Shown: positions 1 to 5,285 of the stretch, one piece after another
Position numbering within the stretch: position 1 is the stretch's first letter
Layout: the number at the start of each line of letters is the position of its first letter
Assembly: GCA_026389735.1 (NCBI GenBank)
Contig: JAPLHH010000154.1
Location: 1-6,204 of the forward strand
Length of the DNA stretch: 6,204 nucleotides
DNA from: Chloroflexota bacterium
Lineage (GTDB): Bacteria; Chloroflexota; Dehalococcoidia; GIF9; UBA5620
Reading direction: 5' to 3'
Made by a program: the position numbers and the translations under genes
The notes under the pieces: generated by a model
The model's input: only the letters and a program-made list of their open reading frames with translations
The model's database searches: none
What the model was told of the DNA's origin: nothing

Positions 1-122
1 CGAGGAGCGTAGCGACGTGGCAATCTCGCTCTTCTGCCTGTCATTGCGAGACACGAAGTGCCGTGGCAATCTCGGCTTTCCTTTTCTGTCATTGCGAGGC
101 ACGAAGTGCCGTGGCAATCTCG
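1..122 (+). repeat. Three direct copies of a hairpin-forming intergenic repeat
   Basis: Copies lie at 1-28 (left end cut by the window edge), 38-74 and 86-122, spaced about 46-48 bp. The shared frame is CTGTCATTGCGAG, a variable middle, then GTGGCAATCTCG. The copy at 86-122 folds on itself: outer stem ATTGC (91-95) with GCAAT (114-118), inner stem GGCAC (98-102) with GTGCC (106-110), loop GAA. The copy at 38-74 has one base change (A for G) that breaks one inner pair, and the copy at 1-28 has a different middle. Such TCATTGCGAG elements are dispersed between genes in many bacterial genomes. They lie downstream of the hydrolase gene that ends at 212. Their function is unknown; there is no T-run to make them standard terminators. 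Confidence 0.85.
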
Positions 123-140
123 GTGGTGAGGGGATGCCGT

Positions 141-170
141 GAGATTGCTTCGCTTCGCTCGCAATGACAG
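141..170 (-). repeat. Inverted copy of the same intergenic repeat
   Basis: Read on the minus strand this unit starts CTGTCATTGCGAG and ends GCAATCTC, like the direct copies to its left, but the middle is GCGAA-rich. CTCGCAATGACAG at 158-170 can pair perfectly over 13 bp with 86-98, and GAGATTGC at 141-148 pairs with 114-121. The pair at 86-122 and 141-170 can therefore form a larger stem, giving a BIME-like head-to-head arrangement. It sits 41 bp past the hydrolase stop codon, so it could shield the 3' end of that transcript; this is inference. Confidence 0.8.
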
Positions 171-211
171 GAGGAGTTGCTAAACAAACTCATTTGGCTG
201 CTACCTTGCGC

Positions 212-1114
212 TTACTTTTGCGGCTCAGGCGAGCGAGAAATTATGCCCTCAATAAACTCTCGTATGTAGCCATTAACAAGTTCTGGCTGCTCGTGAATGA
301 CCCAATGCGAGCCGTCGGGGATACGTTTGATTATCAGGTTGGGTACGTACTTATCAAGGCCTTCCAGATTGCCGGTGAGCAGATACCTGTCCTTCTCACC
401 CCAGATTACCAGCGTCGGCACCTTAACCGCAAATAGCGATGGGTCTACAGACAAGACCTCGTCGCTTTCACCGGTAAATGGACCAAGATGGGCAGCTCGG
501 TAGTAATTTAAGCCGCCGGTGAGCGCGCCCGGCTGCGACCAAGCTTCGATGTATGCCTTACGGTCTTCCTCAGTGAAATAGCCCTGCTTGAGACCGTCCT
601 CCAAAACAGTGCTGACAAATACAGCATAATTATTGCGGGACAATATCTCTTCAGCCTCCGGCGTGCGGTGCACCAGGATGTACTGGCTGGCCTTCTGCTG
701 AGCCGGGTTGTCGCGTAGTTCGCGCAGAAACGTAATCGGATGCGGTGCATTGATAATAATGAGCTTCTCCAGGTAATCTGGATGACGCATGGCGAACGGC
801 CAGGCCACTCCCCCACCCCAATCATGAGCCACAAGGATGAATTTCTTATGACCCAGGTGCTCAGCAAGAGCACGAATGTCTTCGACCAGATGCTTCATAC
901 GATACTGCTCGACCTCGGCGGGCTTTGACGACAGGTTATAGCCGCGCATGTCCGGAGCCACAGCCTGGTAATCTCGCCCGAACTCAGCAAGCTGGTTCTT
1001 CCACTCGTACCAGAACTCGGGGAAGCCGTGGAGGAACATTATCAGCTTGCCCTTGCCCTCAGTCACATAGTGCAGGCGAATGTTATTGACATCAGCGTAC
1101 TCGTGCTTAAATAT
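212..1114 (-). CDS. Alpha/beta hydrolase, epoxide hydrolase type
   Basis: This is a predicted soluble cytoplasmic hydrolase of 300 residues, the normal family length. Counting from the ATA codon at 1114: oxyanion-hole motif HGFP at 29-32, nucleophile Asp98 in HDWGG, lid Tyr145 and Tyr204/205 (LNYYRA), acid Asp242 in GEKD and catalytic His270 in GSHW. This is the Asp-His-Asp triad plus lid tyrosines of epoxide hydrolases, in which Asp attacks the epoxide, an ester forms and water releases a diol. The close relatives, haloacetate dehalogenases, usually have HDRG where this protein has HDWGG, so epoxide hydrolase is preferred; the substrate is unknown. Start choice: the open frame extends to a TTG at 1150, but that codon lies at the predicted transcription start and has no Shine-Dalgarno. 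AGGAGGG at 1120-1126 points to ATA at 1112-1114, where homologues begin with Met-Phe. The gene appears monocistronic and is divergent from the small gene at 1420. Confidence 0.9.
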   Translation of the reverse strand: MFKHEYADVNNIRLHYVTEGKGKLIMFLHGFPEFWYEWKNQLAEFGRDYQAVAPDMRGYNLSSKPAEVEQYRMKHLVEDIRALAEHLGHKKFILVAHDWGGGVAWPFAMRHPDYLEKLIIINAPHPITFLRELRDNPAQQKASQYILVHRTPEAEEILSRNNYAVFVSTVLEDGLKQGYFTEEDRKAYIEAWSQPGALTGGLNYYRAAHLGPFTGESDEVLSVDPSLFAVKVPTLVIWGEKDRYLLTGNLEGLDKYVPNLIIKRIPDGSHWVIHEQPELVNGYIREFIEGIISRSPEPQK

Positions 1115-1119
1115 GATTT

Positions 1120-1126
1120 CCCTCCT
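1120..1126 (-). promoter_or_regulatory. Strong Shine-Dalgarno that decides the hydrolase start
   Basis: The minus strand reads AGGAGGG here, followed by AAATC and then the in-frame ATA at 1114-1112. The 5-6 nt spacing is ideal for initiation at ATA. The only standard upstream start in frame, TTG at 1150, lies before this site, and the next downstream Met is inside the core fold. The site would otherwise have to be coding sequence that matches the Shine-Dalgarno consensus by chance. Confidence 0.65.
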
Positions 1127-1156
1127 CGCCGTAAGGTAGCTTCTTCTCAATCTCGC

Positions 1157-1186
1157 AGTATAATCGAACCGCTGCCCGTATGTCTA
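1157..1186 (-). promoter_or_regulatory. Sigma-70-like promoter for the hydrolase gene
   Basis: On the minus strand, TAGACA (1186-1181, five of six to TTGACA) is followed by an 18 bp spacer and TATACT (1162-1157, five of six to TATAAT). The expected transcription start is near 1150, giving a leader of about 35 nt to the ATA codon. This makes translation from the TTG at 1150 unlikely. The call rests on pattern match only. Confidence 0.5.
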
Positions 1187-1200
1187 ACACCAAAATTAAA

Positions 1201-1336
1201 AAATCAAAAGTCAAAAGTCAAAATGACAGGTGAAAATTCAAAAATTGTTTTTTGTTTGAAGTCAGAAAACTCGCAGTAAGACCTGTTCAAGATAGACAGA
1301 CCTGAATGTCCACCCCTACTTTTGACTTTTGCATTT
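1201..1336. repeat. A-rich heptad repeat with distal inverted partner
   Basis: CAAAAGT occurs twice in tandem at 1205-1218 followed by CAAAA. The exact 14-base reverse complement of 1205-1218 lies at 1318-1331, 99 bp away. Allowing one inserted base, the match grows to 18 of 19 (1201-1218 against 1318-1336). The stretch between is A/T-rich with no credible coding frame. This resembles a decayed miniature inverted-repeat element or a dispersed intergenic repeat. No target-site duplication was found, so mobility is not shown. It fills most of the spacer between the divergent hydrolase and small-protein genes. Confidence 0.5.
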
Positions 1337-1368
1337 CGCCCGATCCGAAGGCGAACAGAACTGAAGGG

Positions 1369-1398
1369 CTGTCACTACTCTAGGCTTTCTGATAAAAT
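1369..1398 (+). promoter_or_regulatory. Weak promoter candidate for the small-protein gene
   Basis: CTGTCA (1369-1374, four of six to TTGACA), an 18 bp spacer and TAAAAT (1393-1398, five of six to TATAAT) precede the ATG at 1420. The predicted transcript would start near 1405, leaving only about 15 nt of leader, which fits the weak AGG (1413-1415) ribosome site. The call is uncertain. Confidence 0.3.
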
Positions 1399-1419
1399 TA
1401 AGGATTAGACACAGGCAAG

Positions 1420-1638
1420 ATGGCTAAGACACGACAAGAGCTGGAAGCCGAAGGATGGAAGGTAGCTTCAGTCACCGGAGGCGACCATCTCAAGAGGACT
1501 CTGGAGATGTACCAGGAGCTGGGAATCGAAGTATATCCTGAGGAAGTCAAACCTGAAGAATGCGAAAACTGCACCGAGTGCTTTACAGCAGGCAACGAGA
1601 CCATTTATAGAATCTACACCAAACGGTATTCCACCTAA
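1420..1638 (+). CDS. Small Cys-rich protein of unknown function (72 aa)
   Basis: The product is a soluble, acidic 72-residue protein with no signal peptide or membrane segment. Residues 13-43 read as strand-helix-strand: VASVTGG, a helix carrying HLKRTLEMYQELG, then IEVYPEEV. A C-x2-C-x2-C cluster follows at Cys48, Cys51 and Cys54, and a final strand TIYRIYTK. The compact pattern with the metal-binding-like cysteine knuckle suggests a regulatory or metal-linked small domain. I recall similar uncharacterised proteins in anaerobic bacteria but cannot name a family. Three cysteines are too few for one tetrahedral zinc or iron site unless His23, an acid or a dimer supplies the rest. The ribosome site is weak (AGG four bases before ATG). 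The gene stands alone, divergent from the hydrolase and convergent with the response regulator 69 bp away. Its protein-like composition supports a real gene over the opposite-strand frames here. Confidence 0.7.
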   Translation: MAKTRQELEAEGWKVASVTGGDHLKRTLEMYQELGIEVYPEEVKPEECENCTECFTAGNETIYRIYTKRYST

Positions 1639-1707
1639 TGCAAACCCCGAGGCTACATCAGGAGCTTCCACGCTTTCTCTCACCGGCCGGTAGCGGCAAT
1701 CTTATTT

Positions 1708-2085
1708 CTAGGACCCTGCCTTTTTAAGAAACTCCTCAACCTTAGCCACTAAATCCCTTGGTTTAATGGGCTTCATAATGTACTCAGAAACTTCAAATGG
1801 AAACGGCTGGCCCAGTGACTCGGAAAAGCTAGTCAGTGCTAAGACAGGGACTTTGGCAAGCGATGGGTCTTTACGGAATTGGTCAGCAAAGATAAAACCG
1901 TCGGCTACTGGCATCAGTATATCCAAAACGACTAAATCAGGCTTCTCCTTTCTTGCCTTCTCCAGTCCCTCTTGCCCATTGTAGGCTACAATCACCTCGT
2001 AAGCCTTACTTTCCAAAGCCCCCCTCATCACTGTCACAAGGTCAACGTCATCGTCAACAAGTAGAATCTTCGGCCTCTGTTTCAT
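1708..2085 (-). CDS. Receiver-only response regulator (CheY-like)
   Basis: This 125-residue protein is a single receiver domain with no output domain. Counting from ATG at 2085: acidic pocket Asp11-Asp12 (Asp13 follows), phospho-acceptor Asp55 in VVLDILMP, switch Thr85 (ALTS), aromatic Tyr102 and Lys105 in MKP. All residues needed for phosphorylation are present, and the chain ends right after the last helix (VEEFLKKAG). A TTG two codons upstream is also possible, but AGGAGG at 2095-2100 is only 3 nt from that TTG and 9 nt from the ATG, so ATG is preferred. It follows the kinase gene by 56 bp on the same strand and is its likely phosphorylation partner. Without a DNA-binding domain it probably acts by protein contact or as a relay to another protein. 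The specific partner is not visible here. Confidence 0.95.
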   Translation of the reverse strand: MKQRPKILLVDDDVDLVTVMRGALESKAYEVIVAYNGQEGLEKARKEKPDLVVLDILMPVADGFIFADQFRKDPSLAKVPVLALTSFSESLGQPFPFEVSEYIMKPIKPRDLVAKVEEFLKKAGS

Positions 2086-2094
2086 GTCCAATTA

Positions 2095-2100
2095 CCTCCT
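2095..2100 (-). promoter_or_regulatory. Consensus Shine-Dalgarno of the response regulator
   Basis: The minus strand reads AGGAGG, then TAATTGGAC, then ATG at 2085. The 9 nt spacing favours ATG over the in-frame TTG at 2091, which is only 3 nt away. This is much stronger than the ribosome site of the kinase gene, suggesting the regulator is made in excess over the kinase, as is common for such pairs. Confidence 0.75.
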
Positions 2101-2141
2101 TAGTTATTTGCTTTCTGTAACCTTACGTACGGTTGTTTTAG

Positions 2142-3575
2142 CTAGCCTTCCTGCACAACCATTCGTCCTTTCGGCAGAGTAAAGGTAAATCTGCTCCCCT
2201 TGCCAGTTTCAGAGCAGGGGCTTTCAGCCCAAATCTTGCCGCCGTGAGCTTCGACTATTCTCTTGGATATGGATAGCCCCAATCCGGTTCCCTTCATTCC
2301 CACATTACTCCCCCGGAAGAAGTCCTCAAAGAGTCGAGGTAGGTCATCGGGTAGTATGCCAATTCCGGTATCTATTACTTCAACTCGTACATCGTCGCCA
2401 TCTGTCACCCTTACAAGCACCATGCCCTCACGCGTGTAATTGATGGCATTACTTGTCAGATTGGTTACCACCTGCTGCAGCCTGCGGTTTGAGGCGTAGA
2501 CCTTAGGCGAACTTTGAGGCAATTCAACGTTCAGTGCTATCCCCTTCTGCCTTGCCAGCTTATCGAGCCCATCCGTTGCCTGTTTAACCACCTCATCCAC
2601 GGAGATTTCCCTCATCTCGCGCTTAAGCTGACCGGCTTCGATACGAGGTATATCCAATAGGTCGGTAATCAACGTCAGAAGCCCATCGATTCTCCTTATG
2701 CCCCTTTGCATCAAATCTTTCTGCCCGTCAGTAATCTCGCCGGTATATCCATCTACTATATAGGACAATAAGCTCTGGGTTGCAACTAAGGGGGACTGGA
2801 GGTCATGAGCGACAACGCTGAGAAACCGGACGAAGCGATGCCTTTCCTCTACCAGTTTGACTACCTCACCAGAACTCTGCTCCAACTCCATCGTTCTTTG
2901 CTCAAGAAGCTGGTCTTTCAATTTCATGACTTCCCGTTGTCGCCTCCTTAGCTCGCCCGCAATAGCAGTGACCACATAGACAAAGGCATAAGCCAAAGTT
3001 GCCAAGGCGACCAGAACAGCTACAACACGGCTTAATTCCTTGTATCGATATGGAAGTACAAATCCCTCGAGATTTACATGGGGTATTATCCCAGTATATT
3101 CTAAAAGAACCAGAAGCGTAACCATCACCATGGCTAAAGTGGTCAGTTCATATGCCCTCCTCTCGGAGAGAAATATAGCTGCTGCACTGGTATGGATTAT
3201 GTATAGAAATATAAATGGGTTTTCTATTCCCCCGGTAAAGTGCAGAAGTACAGTGAAGATTACCAGGTCAAGAATAACCTGGGCATTGCCGTAGGCCTCG
3301 GCTCTTCTGATTACCAACTCAGGCTTTAGTTTCTTAAGACCTTGCGTCAAGCGAAACAGCAAAAAATTGTATAAGGCGATAATGGCGCAGATAACGTAGA
3401 CCGGGAGAGTAGGAAAACCAATATGAAATACCATTGATGCTACCAGGGTGGCAATAATAATCGCTGGAATGGCAAGCCATCTCATATTGACATACACCCT
3501 GAGCCGCAAAACCAGTGCTCTCTCTTCAGGGGAGTAGTCCGCCGTTTTTTCTTGTTCAGAGAACGTATTATTCAT
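2142..3575 (-). CDS. Six-helix membrane sensor histidine kinase with RegB-like GGXXNPF motif
   Basis: This 477-residue kinase has about six N-terminal membrane helices (roughly 34-50, 56-76, 97-113, 119-137, 142-161, 182-205), a charged coiled-coil linker (about 206-248), a HisKA domain and an HATPase_c domain. Visible catalytic parts are phospho-acceptor His257 in AHDLQSP, N-box Asn372/Asn376, G1 box DTGIG at 402-406, F-box EDFFRG (417-422) and G2 box GTGLGLS at 429-435. Between helices 3 and 4 lies GGIENPF (115-121), matching the GGXXNPF heptad of RegB/PrrB kinases, where it takes part in quinone sensing; topology and helix count also match. RegB's redox Cys near the H-box is absent here: the only cysteines are Cys63 and Cys454. 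No PAS or HAMP domain is seen. It is probably an inner-membrane redox sensor that phosphorylates the receiver encoded next. ATG start is at 3575 with a weak GAAG ribosome site. Confidence 0.95.
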   Translation of the reverse strand: MNNTFSEQEKTADYSPEERALVLRLRVYVNMRWLAIPAIIIATLVASMVFHIGFPTLPVYVICAIIALYNFLLFRLTQGLKKLKPELVIRRAEAYGNAQVILDLVIFTVLLHFTGGIENPFIFLYIIHTSAAAIFLSERRAYELTTLAMVMVTLLVLLEYTGIIPHVNLEGFVLPYRYKELSRVVAVLVALATLAYAFVYVVTAIAGELRRRQREVMKLKDQLLEQRTMELEQSSGEVVKLVEERHRFVRFLSVVAHDLQSPLVATQSLLSYIVDGYTGEITDGQKDLMQRGIRRIDGLLTLITDLLDIPRIEAGQLKREMREISVDEVVKQATDGLDKLARQKGIALNVELPQSSPKVYASNRRLQQVVTNLTSNAINYTREGMVLVRVTDGDDVRVEVIDTGIGILPDDLPRLFEDFFRGSNVGMKGTGLGLSISKRIVEAHGGKIWAESPCSETGKGSRFTFTLPKGRMVVQEG

Positions 3576-3731
3576 CTTCAGTACTGCTTAGGGCTACATA
3601 GTGTTTGATAACCTGAGCTTGCCTAGTGTGACCACGTATGAAAATACAAAACCTGGACAACATATCTCTGGCCAAATCGCGCTCTTCTGAGGAATATCCA
3701 AAAACTCCGTGCTGAAACATGCCCAACTGTA

Positions 3732-3760
3732 ATTATACGCTCACCTAGGCCAGATGATAA
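3732..3760 (-). promoter_or_regulatory. Promoter candidate for the kinase-regulator pair
   Basis: The minus strand reads TTATCA (3760-3755, four of six to TTGACA), a 17 bp spacer, then a perfect TATAAT (3737-3732). Transcription would begin near 3725, leaving about 150 nt of untranslated leader before the kinase ATG at 3575. I see no convincing riboswitch or stable hairpin in that leader. The site implies that kinase and regulator can be expressed apart from the hydrogenase genes. Confidence 0.5.
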
Positions 3761-3781
3761 CGCTGAAACCAGGTCTAGTGC

Positions 3782-3800
3782 AACCCCCTCACCCGGGGTT
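3782..3800 (-). terminator. GC-rich hairpin overlapping the hydrogenase stop codon
   Basis: AACCCC and GGGGTT form a perfect 6 bp stem around a 7-base loop, starting inside the large-subunit stop codon (3799-3801). No T-run follows on the transcribed strand (TGCAC comes next), so it is not a standard intrinsic terminator. It could slow polymerase or protect the 3' end of the hydrogenase message. Its position before the separate kinase promoter fits a boundary between two transcription units. Confidence 0.3.
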
Positions 3801-5262
3801 ACGGTCTCTGCACAGTTCGTATCAGGCTGCCATTTCGATCTCTTATATTTACTATCAGGGGCATCCGGCCCGGCAAGGCATGTGTAGCACAGGCCAGACA
3901 GGGGTCATAGGCTCGAAAAGCCATCTCTACCATATTAAGTAGACCTTCCTTCACCTCTGGCCCCTTGATAAATCCCATGGCTGCCTTCTTAACAGATAGG
4001 CATATGGGGGCTGCATTGTGCTGGGTGGCTACAATAAGATTCACTTTTGTAGTTTTTCCGTCACTATCAGCCTCATAATGATGGATTAACGTTCCACGGG
4101 CTGCTTCGACACAACCAATCCCAACCTTGTTCAACTTGAGATTCATATTGCGTATATCCTTGCTGGTCAGCAGCGGATCACTAGCAATCCTCTGCATATG
4201 CTCTGCAGCCTGGAAGGCTTCAATTAATCTCGCCCAATGGTAGGCCAGAGTATGGTGACTCGGCTTACCGCCTAGCGTCTCAAACATTGTCTCATATTCC
4301 CTCTGTGCCAGGGGCGTTAACATACTTTCAGCTGCATTTAATCTTGCAAGCGGCCCTACACGATACAATGACGTTGCCTCACCATCGTTCAGACCATTCC
4401 ATCCTATCTTCCTCAGGTGAGTTAGCTTTACATAGGTCCACGGTTCGACCCACTCCCCTATGTGGTCAACATAATCGTGATAATCAAACAAGGCATACTC
4501 CTCGCCCTTGGGATTGACCACCCTGCACTTACCTTCATAAAAATTTACTCGGTTATTCTCATCGACTAAACCCATATAATAGGTGTTCAGTTTGTAAGCG
4601 TCATTCAGGACAAGGTTCAGGTATTCCTTATTGTCCAGGACAATCTGCTTGAACAATTCCAGAGAAAACTGGCAAAATTCAACACAAAAGTCAGCAGTCT
4701 CCTTCATCCATTTCCTGTCCTCCTCAGTGATTCCTCTGGAGACCCCTCCGGGTAAGCCACCTTCGGGATGGGGGGGCTTGCTGGCGATGTACCGGATTAT
4801 CTCACGGCATCTCTTCCTTACCTCAATGACCTTGCCACCGATTTCCAATCCCACCTTCTTGACCACGCCAAGAATATTCCGTTCCGCCGGGTCAGCACTT
4901 GGCCCAAGCACAAAATCCGGCCCGGCGAGGATAAAGAAGTGCAGCAAATGGTCTTCCACCATGAATGCGTTATAGTGTAGCTGTCTTATCAGCTTGGCGG
5001 TAGGTGTTGGCTCCACTCCATATAGGTCGTCTAGGGCCTTTACGGATGCCATATTATGGGGAGTTGGACACACACCACAGATGTTGGGCATAATTCGCGG
5101 CAACTCCTCCACAGGCCTACCGAGGCAGAACCTTTCAAAACCCCTGAGCTCCGTTACTTGCCAGTAGGCATCATCTACATTGCCCTTATCGTCCAGGAAA
5201 ATCTCGATTTTCCCGTGTCCCTCAAGCCTGGTTATTGGATTTATGGTTATCTTTTCGGTCAC
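3799..5262 (-). CDS. [NiFe] hydrogenase large (catalytic) subunit, group 3 / Mvh-like
   Basis: This is the 487-residue subunit holding the Ni-Fe active site, which splits or makes H2. N-terminal RLEGHG is at 12-17. The first metal-binding motif is ICGVC with Cys62 and Cys65, then His69. The second is DPCLACATH at 453-461 with Cys455 and Cys458. Glu386 lies in the conserved EAARGTL segment. All four Ni ligands are present, so the enzyme should be active. A 26-residue tail follows His461 and is expected to be removed by a maturation protease, which is not in this window. There is no signal peptide, so it is cytoplasmic. Length and motifs suit group 3 (MvhA-like, cofactor-coupled) enzymes; the subgroup is not certain. 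Odd point: Asn60 stands where the first motif usually has Arg before I-C-G. Start is GTG at 5262 with AGAGG 6 nt upstream; an ATG two bases earlier is out of frame. It lies 23 bp after the small-subunit gene. Confidence 0.95.
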   Translation of the reverse strand: MTEKITINPITRLEGHGKIEIFLDDKGNVDDAYWQVTELRGFERFCLGRPVEELPRIMPNICGVCPTPHNMASVKALDDLYGVEPTPTAKLIRQLHYNAFMVEDHLLHFFILAGPDFVLGPSADPAERNILGVVKKVGLEIGGKVIEVRKRCREIIRYIASKPPHPEGGLPGGVSRGITEEDRKWMKETADFCVEFCQFSLELFKQIVLDNKEYLNLVLNDAYKLNTYYMGLVDENNRVNFYEGKCRVVNPKGEEYALFDYHDYVDHIGEWVEPWTYVKLTHLRKIGWNGLNDGEATSLYRVGPLARLNAAESMLTPLAQREYETMFETLGGKPSHHTLAYHWARLIEAFQAAEHMQRIASDPLLTSKDIRNMNLKLNKVGIGCVEAARGTLIHHYEADSDGKTTKVNLIVATQHNAAPICLSVKKAAMGFIKGPEVKEGLLNMVEMAFRAYDPCLACATHALPGRMPLIVNIRDRNGSLIRTVQRP

Positions 5263-5268
5263 ATTGCA

Positions 5269-5273
5269 CCTCT
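5269..5273 (-). promoter_or_regulatory. Ribosome site fixing the GTG start of the large subunit
   Basis: AGAGG on the minus strand lies 6 nt before GTG at 5262. The site is in the 23 bp gap after the small-subunit stop codon, so the two subunits are translated from one message with separate initiation. The nearby ATG at 5264 meets a stop codon (TGA) at once and cannot be the start. Confidence 0.65.
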
Positions 5274-5285
5274 TTCCTATCTAAT

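Noticed and set aside
1..122. CRISPR-like array
   Set aside because: Only three units with 9-11 bp gaps, imperfect identity, internal hairpins and an inverted neighbour; the gaps are far too short for spacers and no cas gene is present.
164..436. 90-codon open frame on the plus strand
   Set aside because: It starts inside the repeat cluster and runs antisense to the C-terminus of the hydrolase; no ribosome site or family features.
1152..1278. CTCGCAGTA repeated at 1152-1160 and 1270-1278
   Set aside because: Nine bases only, with no matching flanks; probably chance, and not clearly a duplication flanking the inverted-repeat element.
1682..1691. Perfect 10 bp palindrome ACCGGCCGGT between the convergent genes
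   Set aside because: It lacks a loop and a T-run, so it is not a convincing terminator, and one short palindrome is expected by chance.
4631..4975. 114-codon open frame on the plus strand
   Set aside because: Antisense shadow of the hydrogenase large subunit.
5259..5264. Minimal ATG-TGA reading frame overlapping the GTG start of the large subunit
   Set aside because: It could in principle affect initiation, but a six-base coincidence is easily due to chance and nothing else supports it.
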